Shown one piece after another: positions 1 to 9,207 of a stretch of DNA of 40,894 nt. Under the pieces are notes generated by a model, which saw only the letters and a program-made list of their open reading frames with translations, did no database searches and had not been told where the DNA came from. Made by a program: the position numbers and the translations under genes. The stretch spans positions 169,658 through 210,551 of the forward strand of contig NW_006920871.1 of NCBI RefSeq assembly GCF_000417875.1, given 5' to 3'. The stretch is from Pseudozyma flocculosa PF-1. Taxonomy: Eukaryota > Basidiomycota > Ustilaginomycetes > Ustilaginales > Ustilaginaceae. Every line of letters starts with the position of its first letter. Position 1 is the stretch's first letter.

Positions 1-345
1 AAGTCTTTGTCCCTTGCCGGCTTCACTCCGTTCGCCCGATGCCGCGGCGCCGGCGGCCCGCGTGCGGTTGGCGTTGGTGAGGTCGCCGAGCGCCGCGCGC
101 TTGCGGGTGCCAAGCACGCCACCCGCTGCCGCGGTGGTGGCAGCCTTACCCGCCGCGGCGGCGACCACAGGCTTGGAAGGCCCTGCGTCGGCGGTGCCGG
201 CCTCGCCCATGTCCCTGTAGCCCAACCGGGCGGTCCTGCTGCTGACTGCCCCGACGACGCCGTTCTCACTCGCCTTGACCGTGGTGCTGCGCGTCCGGAC
301 GGGGACCCGTCTCGATGCCTGCGTCGTGGGTCGAGTCGAAGGCAT
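1..345 (-). CDS. B-type (mitotic) cyclin, N-terminal fragment cut by the window edge
   Basis: The reading frame opens at ATG 345-343 and runs without a stop to the first base of the window, giving the first 115 residues. The stretch is basic and Ala/Thr-rich and contains RAALGDLTN at residues 83-91, a perfect destruction box (RxxLxxxxN) in the KRAALGDxxN context typical of A/B-type cyclins. Known for the family: this region is disordered, targets the cyclin for APC/C ubiquitination at mitosis, and precedes the cyclin box that binds the Cdk1 PSTAIRE helix. The cyclin box itself would lie left of base 1, so the class (Clb1-like or Clb2-like) cannot be decided. The start is favoured because it is the first ATG in this frame and the sequence upstream is CT-rich on the coding strand, as expected of a leader. 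No intron is visible in this fragment. Confidence 0.78.
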   Translation of the reverse strand, partial: MPSTRPTTQASRRVPVRTRSTTVKASENGVVGAVSSRTARLGYRDMGEAGTADAGPSKPVVAAAAGKAATTAAAGGVLGTRKRAALGDLTNANRTRAAGAAASGERSEAGKGQRL

Positions 346-3133
346 CGCGGTGTGTCCGGTTGCAGTGGTGGCAGTGGCAGCGATGGCGATGGCGGTAGTG
401 GCGATGGCGATGGAGATGGCCGTGGTGGTGGTGGTGGTGACGGTGGTGAAGACGGCGACGATGGCGGCGGTGGCGGAGCGGCAGTCGACGACGACGATGC
501 GAGCAAAGGGTCGAGATGCAAGGGGAGCGAGGGGGAAGCAGAGAGAGCGAGATGGGGCAAGGCGCGTGGAGGTCGAGGGTCAGCGCGGCTCAATTGGCAG
601 GGCGAGTTTTGAAATCAAGGGGGAGCCTCGGCCAATTCAAAATCCAAAATGGCCTCGGCGCCAGGCGCTAGTGGGCGGCCGATCGCGTTTTGAAATGCGA
701 AATACAACGCGCCCGATACTCACGATATTCGACGACATGTCGACCGGCTAAAAGTTGTATTCGGGCGGGGGGAAAAGGCCAGGCGGTGAGGTCGGGCTGG
801 CAGGTAAACAGGGCCGTGTCGCGACTCTCAAAGAACGTCTCTCGCCGTAGCCGTCTTGGTGGTGGTGATGGCGTTCGACGACCGGATGAGATGCAGCAGG
901 TCACCCGGAGAGGAGACTGGAGCGTCGAGTGAGAAGTGCGGCCCGGCGTCGAGGCACAGAAAGCGAGACGGGACCAAAGAAGTTGAAGGTCGGGCGGAAA
1001 AGGCGCGAGGACGACGTAGGATGGTGTCGGCGACGATCCGCGACAGACGACCCGGAACAGTCGGAGGATCGAAGCGGTGCGCCAAAGGGATGCAAAAGAA
1101 AGGCAAGGCGGGACGATGGCGGCGGCGACGAGGGGCAGCGAGGGGGAGGATGGGCGCGAGAAGGATGGGTGAGGAGCGAAGGAGAGGTGGGGACGAGAGG
1201 GGGAGAGAGGTGAGGTAGAGAGAGTCAGCCTGGGCTGCCGCGCTGGGGGGCCTCTGGCTGTGGGGCTGCAAAGTGACCCAAGCCTCGATCGACTCGGTCG
1301 CGCCCATTTACCGCCCTGCCAGGGTCAGGGCCAGACGCGGTGAGCGAGGCCAGCCAGCCAGCCAGCCAGGCTAGGGCTGCTGCTGGGCCTTGCCTGGCCA
1401 GGCGCGCCGCGTTTGTAATGGCTGCAATACAACCACGCGAGGATCGGAGGCGCCTCGAATACCACCGCGGGTCACGCAATACAAGCGCGGCCCTTCAACT
1501 TCCACCCCCCGAATACAAACCGAGCCAAGCCTCGGCCAGGGCCAGTGGTGCCCCCACCGACATGGCCTGCCATGGCCCGGCCGGCCTCGGGCACCGCTCC
1601 GGCTTGCTCGCGAATGGTGGCGGCAGGCGGTGCGGATGCACGCCGGTTGCGACGGGGCAGAGGGGGGCAGCGCGATGCCATCGCAGCCGCCAGCTTGGGC
1701 GAGGCCGGGACTGAGGGAACGGGCCGAGGGCGCAGAAAAGCAAAGACTCACCTCGCAAAGGAGCAGCGGCCGGGGCTGGATCGCCGTGTGTCGGGCGGCG
1801 AGGGGATCGACCAGGAGGAAGTCGGTACGAGGGAAGCGCAGAGGTCGTTGCTGCCGGCAGCTTGACCTAGTCGAGGTGGCTTTGGGGAGTTCGCGGCCAG
1901 ATGGGAGGCTGTCGCTCGAGGGTGGCAGACCAAGTCGCTCAATCGCAAGACTGCGGGAGGGTAGGGCGGCGAGGAGGGCGAAAGAGGGCAGACGGAGATG
2001 GAGCAGTCTCGAGAGGAGCGGTGTGCCAAAGGCGAGCAGCGAGAGTAGCGGGAGCGGTGGTGGTGCCGACGGTGGTGGACGACGAGCGAGCGAGTGAGCG
2101 AGGCTGCGAAGGTTGAAGGCGCTCTTGAAGACGACGAGGAGCTGTCTGGCCTGGCCGGGGTGGAGGAGGCGGGCTCAGGTCGCGCTGTCCCCTCTGCCTC
2201 TGCCTGGCCTCGAAGAAGGGCTTGGACTGGGCGCCAATTCACCATTCCGGCCAACCTACCTGTATGTACCCTGCCTCTCCAGCCTGCCCTACCGGAGCCG
2301 GTGCAGCGGTGCTCCCCTTTGATGATATTCGCAGCGGCAGCCCCGGCATCCCCTTTGAACGCGGCACGCACCCACGCACACACGGCGCGACCGCGCTTCG
2401 CTCGAACTTCCCCGGCTAGGCCCCCTCCCCTTGCCTTGAATCGAACTGCCCTGCCCTGCCCTGCCCTGCCCTGGCCAGTCGTGGCTGAGGCTTGAGGAAA
2501 GGCACCAGAGGTGCTCACTCCTTGCATCGTTCTCGACGTCCGAAGCGTCTGCCCTCTTCTGCGATCCGATACTCTGGCACTGGGATGTGCCTCGGCCGTC
2601 TTGGATTCGGCACGACATGGGCAGACCACTCCGTCCCGCTGCGGCATCGACATCCTAGGCTGCGCTGTGCGTCCGTCATGACTGCCAGCGACTGGCCTGC
2701 ACCTGCGTTTCGTAGACAGCAACATGCCGACCCTCCATCGATGCCGCCAGTCGAGGGTCGAAAGGCCCCATGGTCAAGGCCAGACCAGGGGAGGAGGCCC
2801 AGCGTCGACGCTCCGGGACTTGACCGGCGATTAAGATTTCCATGCGCCTTTTCGAGCGTCTTTTCGACGTTCGTCGCCAGAGACCCTAGCCTCTTTGGCT
2901 TTCTTGCGGCAAAGCGACCCGACCCAACCTCCACATCCGAAGAAAGCGGGGATTTTGAAAAATCCACAGGGGCCGCCCCCAAAAAACACACACGGGCCCG
3001 CCACCGGCCAGCGCGATGCGCAACGCGGCCAGACTTTCAATGCACGTGCACCCAACGACGAAAAACCAACTAGGGAGGTCGGCAGCCGGCAGTCGGATCT
3101 CGGGCTCCAGACCTAAAGGGCAGGCCGGCTCTC
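346..3133. other. Gene-free 2.8 kb: leader/promoter of the cyclin and 3' flank of CSN5
   Basis: No open frame here shows family conservation or convincing splice structure. On the minus strand the DNA is rich in pyrimidine runs (for example 1140-1220), the usual look of leaders in this window. It also holds CCTG-, CCAGC- and CCTGC-type short repeats (about 1350-1370 and 2448-2480). The longest open frames, such as the minus-strand one over 1748-2725, are Ser/Arg/Pro noise. It is the longest gap between genes in the window and lies directly upstream of a cell-cycle gene, so it may carry an extended control region, but no specific site can be named with confidence. Confidence 0.6.
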
Positions 3134-4427
3134 TCAGAGCTCGTCTGGGATCGGGGCGCCCGTCTGGCCGTTGTTGAACAGGACGTCCTTGAGCACCTGC
3201 GCAATCAGGCCGTGCTGCGCCTCTGTCGACACCTTGGACCTGCGGCGGTGGTGCGCCGGCGCAAAGGAGGCGCAGACACGACAGAGAGAGAGGGCGGGAC
3301 AGGGACAAGGCAAGGTCGAGGTCAGTAGACTGTGCGCCAGGGTAGGTGGTCGCATTCCATCGATCTGCGGCGGGCACTCACGCATCTCGCGACGCCTTGG
3401 CCAGCGGCGTCTCGTCTTCCCTCTTTCTCGTCTCGGACACGAGCTTCTCGATCGCATCGGCCGTCATCGGCTCTTGTGCCCCCGTCGCGGCCGCCGCTCC
3501 GCCGCCGCCGGGCGCCCTGGCCGGTTCCGTCGACCCGGAGGCCGCGGGCGCGCCGAGCGGCTGGGTCGTCTTGCTCTTTGTGCCGATGGCCTTGGCGGCG
3601 CTGGCCAGCTTCTCGGCGAGGTCGCGCACCTGGCCCGTGGCGTAGGCGCGGTTGACGACGAGCGGGCTCTGGCTGAGGGTGCTGACCCAGTACTTGTTCC
3701 ACAGCAGGTCGAGGAGCTTGGCGTCGAGGCTCGACTTGAAGTGCTCCACCTTGAGCGGGTAGTAGGAGCTGGCGTGCACGCCGAAATCCTCAATCTTGCC
3801 CAGCGGGATGCTCTGGTACTCGGACGGCCCGGCGTCGGGCGGCTTGTAGTCCTCGGGGTAGGTGCGGAACGCGCCAATGTCGACCTTGCCCGCCGAGATG
3901 GTGCGGTTGGGGTCGATGACGACGGCGACGAACGGATCCTGGTAGCGCTGGTTGGTCATCTGGGTGTTTACGTCGATGCCCGACAGCCAGCAGCCGTAGC
4001 CCGGGTGGGAGTGGTACCATCCGATGGCGTTTTCCAGCCGGCCGACGCGCTTGGAGCTCTCGAGGTACTCGACCATGAACTCGTTTGCCTCGTTTTGCGC
4101 ATTGACGCGCGTCTCTGTGCCCTGCACGGGCAGCGCAAACGCGTCCATGACGTAGATGGTCTGGGTGGCGACGTCGATCTTGCCCTGCATGAGGCCCATG
4201 ATCTCGTAGATGCCGCCGGAGCGCGCGTGCATCACCATCTTGATGAGGGCCACGGCCGAGATGCGCACCGTCTTGAAGTAGTGCGGGTCGGAGCGCCACG
4301 GCGCCGCCTGGAGGATGGAGCGCTGCTCATCGGCATCGTAGCGGAACACCTGATCGAGCGAGGAGGCGTCGAGCGTGACCATCGAGTTTGACACCTCAAA
4401 GTTGCGCTGCGCCGTCGAGGCGTCCAT
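3134..4427 (-). CDS. CSN5: COP9 signalosome subunit 5 (JAMM metalloprotease, deneddylase)
   Basis: Two exons, 4427-3382 and 3239-3134, joined across a 142-nt intron (donor GTGAGT, acceptor CGCAG), encode 383 residues. CSN5 is the zinc isopeptidase of the COP9 signalosome and removes Nedd8/Rub1 from cullins. The MPN+ domain is complete: the catalytic Glu lies in [10 protein letters not shown] (E75), and the JAMM motif [14 protein letters not shown] carries H139, H141 and D152. Around it are the conserved NxxNE segment and the C-terminal [27 protein letters not shown] helices. The second exon supplies the conserved C-terminal helix ([18 protein letters not shown]). A Gly/Ala/Pro-rich linker precedes it. 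The start is the first ATG in frame, giving [12 protein letters not shown]; the frame continues only a little further upstream without an ATG. Confidence 0.95.
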
Positions 4428-4944
4428 GGCGGGCAACGGCGGTGGCGCGGCGGCCGTGGAGGGCGGGAATCAGCGCGGGGAGGAGGTCGAGAGAGGTGGA
4501 ACAAGGAAGGTGTGATGCGGGTCGACCGGGGAGAACGAGGATGCAAGCAAGGCTGGAGCGTGTTGTCGGTGGTGGAGAGAGGAGAGCGGGTTGAGCCAAC
4601 AAGCCAACAAGGCAAAGGGCGTGGGCCACCGACTTGTCAGGCAACCGTTTGGCAGCGAGGCTGCGCGCGCTCGAGCCCACGCCTCAGCCTCCACATAGCA
4701 GCCCGGCTCCGACAGAGGGAAAGCCCAGCGCAGCCTGGCGGGCGGGCCAGTCAGCCAAGCCGCCGCCGCAGCCTCAACGGACACCTCCCTTCCTCTCCCT
4801 CTCTCCCTCTTTGCTCCTCGACCTGGGCGGGCTCCCATCCCATCTCAAGGAGATACATAGCCTGGATGACGATGCACGCGTTGCTACATGAACGCTGGAA
4901 TCGATACATGGCTCGAGATCGCGACGAGCGCCGGCCCACGCTAC
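4428..4944. other. Intergenic: CSN5 leader and 3' flank of the Sec14-Pex22 gene
   Basis: On the minus strand the bases just before the CSN5 ATG are strongly CT-rich, as expected of a leader. The rest holds no frame with recognisable protein features on either strand. Confidence 0.6.
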
Positions 4945-7900
4945 CTACTTCCACGACTCGCGCAGCAGCTGCACCTGTTCCGCCACCATCTGCCACGCCT
5001 CGCCGCCCTCGTGTCGACGGTCGTAGGCCCGCATGCCCGCCGGCGCGTCCAGCCGAGCCGACGCGCCGCCCTGCTCGGCCGCACGCTGCCGGAGTCCCGC
5101 AAAGATGGCGTCGATCTCGGCCCCGATCGCTCCCGCTCCGCCACCGGCTCGCTGACTGAGCGCAGCGACAACGACCAGGCCCGAGCTGCGGCGGATCCGG
5201 TCGAGCTCGGTCAGCGCCAGCGCGCTATCCTCGGCCGCCTCATCCTCAAAAGCACCGGCGGCGGCGTCGTCGGCATCGGCCTGGACCAGGATCTCGAGGT
5301 GGCAGTCGCAAGCCAGCGCACGCGGAATCGCCCACCGCCCGCCGTGGCGCGAGTACTCGAGGATCCGCCGCGCGTCAAAGCCCGTCATCTCGCCCAGCGA
5401 GGCGGCGAGCGAAGAGACCGAACGCTCCAGCTCCTCGTCGCCGTGCGAAGGCACAATCAGGTGGACGAGGTAGCTCGGCGCCAGGGCGGCCAGGAGCGTG
5501 CGCAGCCCCTCTAGCGCCGCAGGGTCCGACCGGTCAAACGACGGGGACAGAGAGAGCGACATCGTCGGCCGCTTGACGTTCTTGCTCAGCGCCTTGGCCA
5601 CGTTGCGGTCGCCAGACGGGTCCGGCTCACGGCGGCTGCCATCGTCATCGTCGTCGCCGCCTCCGCCGCCCGGCTTGCCCATCTGCCTGTAGAGGTAGAG
5701 GCCGAGTGAAGCCAGCGCCAGCGCACCGCCAGCAGCAGCAAGCGCCCGGTTACGCGACCGCGTTCCGCGCCCGCCAGGGTTGCCGCCGGCCGCCGACTTG
5801 ACGCCCAGCTTCTCGCGGATATGCAGCCCCGTCCAGCTGTGCGTGGCAGGGGTCGGCAGCACGGTGCGGTGCACGACGACGGTGGTATTGCTCGGCCGAG
5901 CCTCGAGCTTGTCCGATCCTTTGCCAGCCCTGACGGGCACGAGCGAGGTGATGTTCGACGCCTGCGCCAGCAGATGCGCCCGCCAAGACGGTCGGAGCAG
6001 GCTGGCGATGACGATCACGTAGAGCACCAGCTTGGAGCGTAGCAGCCGCGACAGCCGAGAGTGGCTCTGCTGCACCTTGCCGCTTGTGGCCTGTCGCTGC
6101 GCTCGACGCCGCTCCTCGGCCAGCCGCCAGAGCATGTCGCCGTCGGTCTGGTCCTCGCCCGCCACGCTCAGGGTGCGCGCCAGCTCCTTCCAGACGACGA
6201 TGAGCTTCCAGCGGATCTCGCGGTGCAGCGCCAGCAGCCGCAGCACAAAGAGGTACGTCAGCGTGCGCATCAGGTCGCGCTTGCGGCGCCGCGCGTGGAG
6301 GTGTTGCGGTGTCGTGCTGAGTCCGAGGCTGAAGCGTTGCGCGTCGCCGGGTACCGCCGTCTCCTGCGAGGGCGCGCTGATGTAGGCCGGGTAGCCAAAG
6401 AAGGGGTTGGTGGCATTGTAGGGCGAGACGTGGCCCGCGCGGCCTTCGTACTGGCGGCTGCGCTGGGAGAGGAAGCGGTGCTGTGGGACGGCCGACCGCG
6501 AAATGGGCGGCTCGCCGAGGAGCGGCACCTGCAGCTGGGGCGAGCCCGGGTCAATGTAGGTGATGGTCGTCACGCCGCCCGCGCAGTCCTCGTCGTCGGC
6601 CTGGTCCTTCGACTCCTCTTCGGCGCGCGACTGAGAAGCCCGGCGCCCCTTTCTCCAGCGGGAGAGGAGGCCTCCCTGATCCGCGTCCTCGCCACCCGCG
6701 GCCGCTTGCGAGGGGTCGGCTGGCGGCTTGGCACCGTCCTTGCCGCTTGCATCGCTCTCGCTCTCGCTGGCCTCCTGGTCGTCGCCGTCCTCGGCGCTAT
6801 GTAGGTTGAAGCCGCGCGACATGCCGATGCGTCGCACCGGCGACATGGACCGGCGGCTGCTGGGCGAGCCAAAGTGGACGTGCCTCGCCTCTGCTGTCCG
6901 CCTGCTGCCGTGGACAGCGGGGCTCCTGCCCCCGTACGGCGTGGTGACGGGCGAGAGGCCCGCCGTGTTGACCGTCAGACCCAATGCGGCGGGGTCTTCG
7001 ACCCGCAGGTCCGACGCCGAGCGCTGCCGGGCGAGGTGCTCGCCCCTCGTCATCTGCAGGCGGCGCAGCTTCCTGGCGGCGCTCGGCGTCATCCTCAGGC
7101 CCGAAGGTCTAGGGCTCTGGTCGCCGCGTGGCGTGGGCGGACCGCTGTGCTTGGGGGTGATGGGCCGGCTTGCCCACGGCGTGCCCGCAGCGCTGTAGAA
7201 GACCTCGTACATGCTCTCGTACGAGCTGTTGCGGCTCAGCCCGCGTTGGGCCCGGGTGACGTCCGGGCTCGAGAGGGGCGTGGGCTGCTCCGAGGCCGAC
7301 GAGAGCGACCTCTTTGGCCTGCCCCACTTGCGCAGCACGTCGTTGGAAGCGGCGTCCATCTCGACGGCCAGGTCGCCGCTGAAGGCGGCCGGGATGTGCG
7401 CCGGGTCAAAGTGGTCGCGCAGCTCGTCGTGCGACGGGAAAAAGATGCGGGCGAGGGCCTGCTCAGGCAGCACGCGCTTGGCGACGGCCCACATGCCTGC
7501 GTGGACCCAGCCGTAGTGGAGGATGTAGACGGCGCCGACCATGCCGGGGAAGTGGTTCTTGAGCAGGTCGAGGAGGAAGGGCAGCAGCTCGAGCTCGAGG
7601 TTGGCCATGCCGGAGCCCTGCAGGTCGACGGCGATGACGGCCTGAATGACGGGATGCTGGCCGTCGGCGGGACCCGCGGTCCGGCTGGCGCCCGCCTTTT
7701 CGTGGCGGTGGCGGGCGTTGAGGTCGGCAATATACCTGCGCATGATCTCCATGCAGGCGACGATGTACTCCTTGAGCTCGTCGAGGGTGTTTTGCTCGGT
7801 GCGCTCGACGCAGCGCAGGCTGATGACGCCGCACGGCCTGCCGAAGCGGTCCTTGAAGCTCGAGTTGGCCCAAAAGAGGGGTGGCTGCGGTGCGGGCGGC

Positions 7901-8247
7901 GAGACGTAGAGCGGGTGGAGGGAAGCGATGGAGAGGAGGTCGAGGTCGGTCTTGATGCGCCAGGCGATGGAGGTGGTGAGGAGGGCTAGCGCCTGGTGGT
8001 GATCGTAGCGGGACCTGCGGTAGAAGCGGAAGAGGGTGGCGTGGTCCTCGAGAAAGGCGCGGACGCGGGCGGTGCCCTCGTCCTGCAGCTCGAGCTCCTC
8101 GGAGAGCGAGGGGACGAGCTGCTCGAGGGCGAGCCGGAGGAGGTGCTTGACATCTTGGTTGCTGTCCTTGAACTTTTGCTGGAGCTCGCGATGCTTTTGC
8201 TCGACCGCCAGCGCGCTCTTGGACTGCTTCTGGGCGACCGAGGGCAT
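4945..8247 (-). CDS. CRAL-TRIO (Sec14-like) protein fused to a membrane-anchored Pex22-like domain
   Basis: A single uninterrupted frame of 1100 residues. Residues 30-110 form the helical CRAL-TRIO N-terminal region and about 105-300 the Sec14-type lipid-binding fold, with FKDRFGRPCGVISLR, IAVDLQGSGMANLELELLPFLLDLLKNHFP split into its usual strands and helices, YILHYGWVHAGMW and ARIFFPSHDEL. Residues 310-560 are Ser/Pro-rich and probably disordered. At 610-620 there is an NPF motif (NATNPFFGYPAY); 655-690 are basic-aromatic helices and 738-752 a hydrophobic segment. A predicted membrane anchor at 834-854 (ALALASLGLYLYRQMG) is followed by an acidic linker and a compact domain (895-1000) matching Pex22: LVHLIVPSHGDEELERSV, then RRILEYSRHGGRWAIPRAL. 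Known: Pex22 anchors the E2 enzyme Pex4 on peroxisomes. Inference: the fusion ties lipid transfer to the peroxisome surface. The ATG at 8247 is the first in frame before MPSVAQKQSKSAL. Confidence 0.85.
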   Translation of the reverse strand: MPSVAQKQSKSALAVEQKHRELQQKFKDSNQDVKHLLRLALEQLVPSLSEELELQDEGTARVRAFLEDHATLFRFYRRSRYDHHQALALLTTSIAWRIKTDLDLLSIASLHPLYVSPPAPQPPLFWANSSFKDRFGRPCGVISLRCVERTEQNTLDELKEYIVACMEIMRRYIADLNARHRHEKAGASRTAGPADGQHPVIQAVIAVDLQGSGMANLELELLPFLLDLLKNHFPGMVGAVYILHYGWVHAGMWAVAKRVLPEQALARIFFPSHDELRDHFDPAHIPAAFSGDLAVEMDAASNDVLRKWGRPKRSLSSASEQPTPLSSPDVTRAQRGLSRNSSYESMYEVFYSAAGTPWASRPITPKHSGPPTPRGDQSPRPSGLRMTPSAARKLRRLQMTRGEHLARQRSASDLRVEDPAALGLTVNTAGLSPVTTPYGGRSPAVHGSRRTAEARHVHFGSPSSRRSMSPVRRIGMSRGFNLHSAEDGDDQEASESESDASGKDGAKPPADPSQAAAGGEDADQGGLLSRWRKGRRASQSRAEEESKDQADDEDCAGGVTTITYIDPGSPQLQVPLLGEPPISRSAVPQHRFLSQRSRQYEGRAGHVSPYNATNPFFGYPAYISAPSQETAVPGDAQRFSLGLSTTPQHLHARRRKRDLMRTLTYLFVLRLLALHREIRWKLIVVWKELARTLSVAGEDQTDGDMLWRLAEERRRAQRQATSGKVQQSHSRLSRLLRSKLVLYVIVIASLLRPSWRAHLLAQASNITSLVPVRAGKGSDKLEARPSNTTVVVHRTVLPTPATHSWTGLHIREKLGVKSAAGGNPGGRGTRSRNRALAAAGGALALASLGLYLYRQMGKPGGGGGDDDDDGSRREPDPSGDRNVAKALSKNVKRPTMSLSLSPSFDRSDPAALEGLRTLLAALAPSYLVHLIVPSHGDEELERSVSSLAASLGEMTGFDARRILEYSRHGGRWAIPRALACDCHLEILVQADADDAAAGAFEDEAAEDSALALTELDRIRRSSGLVVVAALSQRAGGGAGAIGAEIDAIFAGLRQRAAEQGGASARLDAPAGMRAYDRRHEGGEAWQMVAEQVQLLRESWK

Positions 8248-9207
8248 CCTGGCAGAGTGTCCGGTGCGAGGCGGCCGGTGCCAGCCAGGCTGCTGCTGCG
8301 GCTGCGGCGAGGGGAGTGGTGGTGGTGGGTCAGCGTGCGTGCTGCTGTCGAAGGGGGAAGCTGAAACGGACAAGATAGAGTGAGGGCAAGAGGTGCCGGT
8401 ATTGGTGATGGTGGTGGTGGTGGTGGTGCGGCGACGGTGACGACGAGGACGAAGGCTGGATGGGAAGTCGGCCGCTGAGGCAGAGGCAGACAAGAGGCAT
8501 GCGGAGGAGAGAGGGCGAGAAAGACAGAGAGAGAGAGGGTCCGGCTCGTCAGCGGCAGACGGGCCACCAAGTTGGCCGGACCCGCTCCACGCCCGCTTTC
8601 ATGCCCAGCCGGTGGCCTCTGCCTAAGGTAGGCGTGCCCGTTTGGTTGCCGCTCGCTACCCGATTCCCGCGGGCCCAAGGGCAAAAAAAGCAAGCGGCGA
8701 GCATACCGTCCCGTTGGCAGCTGAAAGCGCGCGCGCCGTTCGTCCCCAGGTCTGGCAGGCCAGGGCAGGGCAGGCCACCTCGACGATATGCGCAGCCACA
8801 GCCACAATCACAACCACAGGCCCAGCTCGGCTCATCCCAGCCAACAGGTGGCAGTAAACATACGATGCAGTATCGGGTCAACATGAGGAACGCGCGATGG
8901 AGCCCAAGAATCGGCAAAGACATGGCAAAGTGGCAGTCTGGGTCAAGGCGAGCGAGAAGAAGGCGTGGAAACATGGATGAAGGACAACGTGGTATAGTCG
9001 ATCGCTCTATCAGCGAGCAGATGGTAGTGTGAGCGCGGAGGCGGAGGAAAAGGGCGAACGTGACGACAAGGTCCAAGGGACGGACAACGGACTACTGTAG
9101 CTGCGCGGCGACAAAGTCGCACGGATTAGGCGGCGGGAGGAAACACGACGATGGATGGACGCCTAGATGGGCATGCGATTCGGAAGGAGCGCAGGGGTGC
9201 GGGGAGG
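8248..9207. other. Intergenic between the Sec14-Pex22 and Q-rich genes
   Basis: Apart from the upstream ORF at 8330-8500 nothing gene-like is visible. A CA/CCA-type repeat lies at 8410-8430. The part from 8650 to 9207 would be the 3' flank of the Q-rich gene and distal promoter of the Sec14-Pex22 gene; both genes lie on the minus strand. Confidence 0.55.
8330..8500 (-). other. Upstream ORF (56 codons) in the leader of the Sec14-Pex22 gene
   Basis: An ATG at 8500 opens a 56-residue frame that ends at a TGA (8330-8332), 82 bases before the main ATG. The peptide is Ser- and His-rich with a run of eight His, and has no family resemblance. If transcription begins upstream of 8500 it would be met first by scanning ribosomes and could lower translation of the main frame. 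Whether it is inside the transcript is unknown. Confidence 0.35.

Noticed and set aside
1748..2725. 325-codon minus-strand open frame upstream of the cyclin
   Set aside because: Composition is Ser/Arg/Pro repeat noise, with no splice logic or family resemblance; read as leader or promoter.
3171..4391. 406-codon plus-strand open frame
   Set aside because: Antisense shadow of CSN5, which has a complete JAMM motif.
6874..7989. 371-codon plus-strand open frame
   Set aside because: Antisense to the CRAL-TRIO domain, whose conservation fixes the coding strand.
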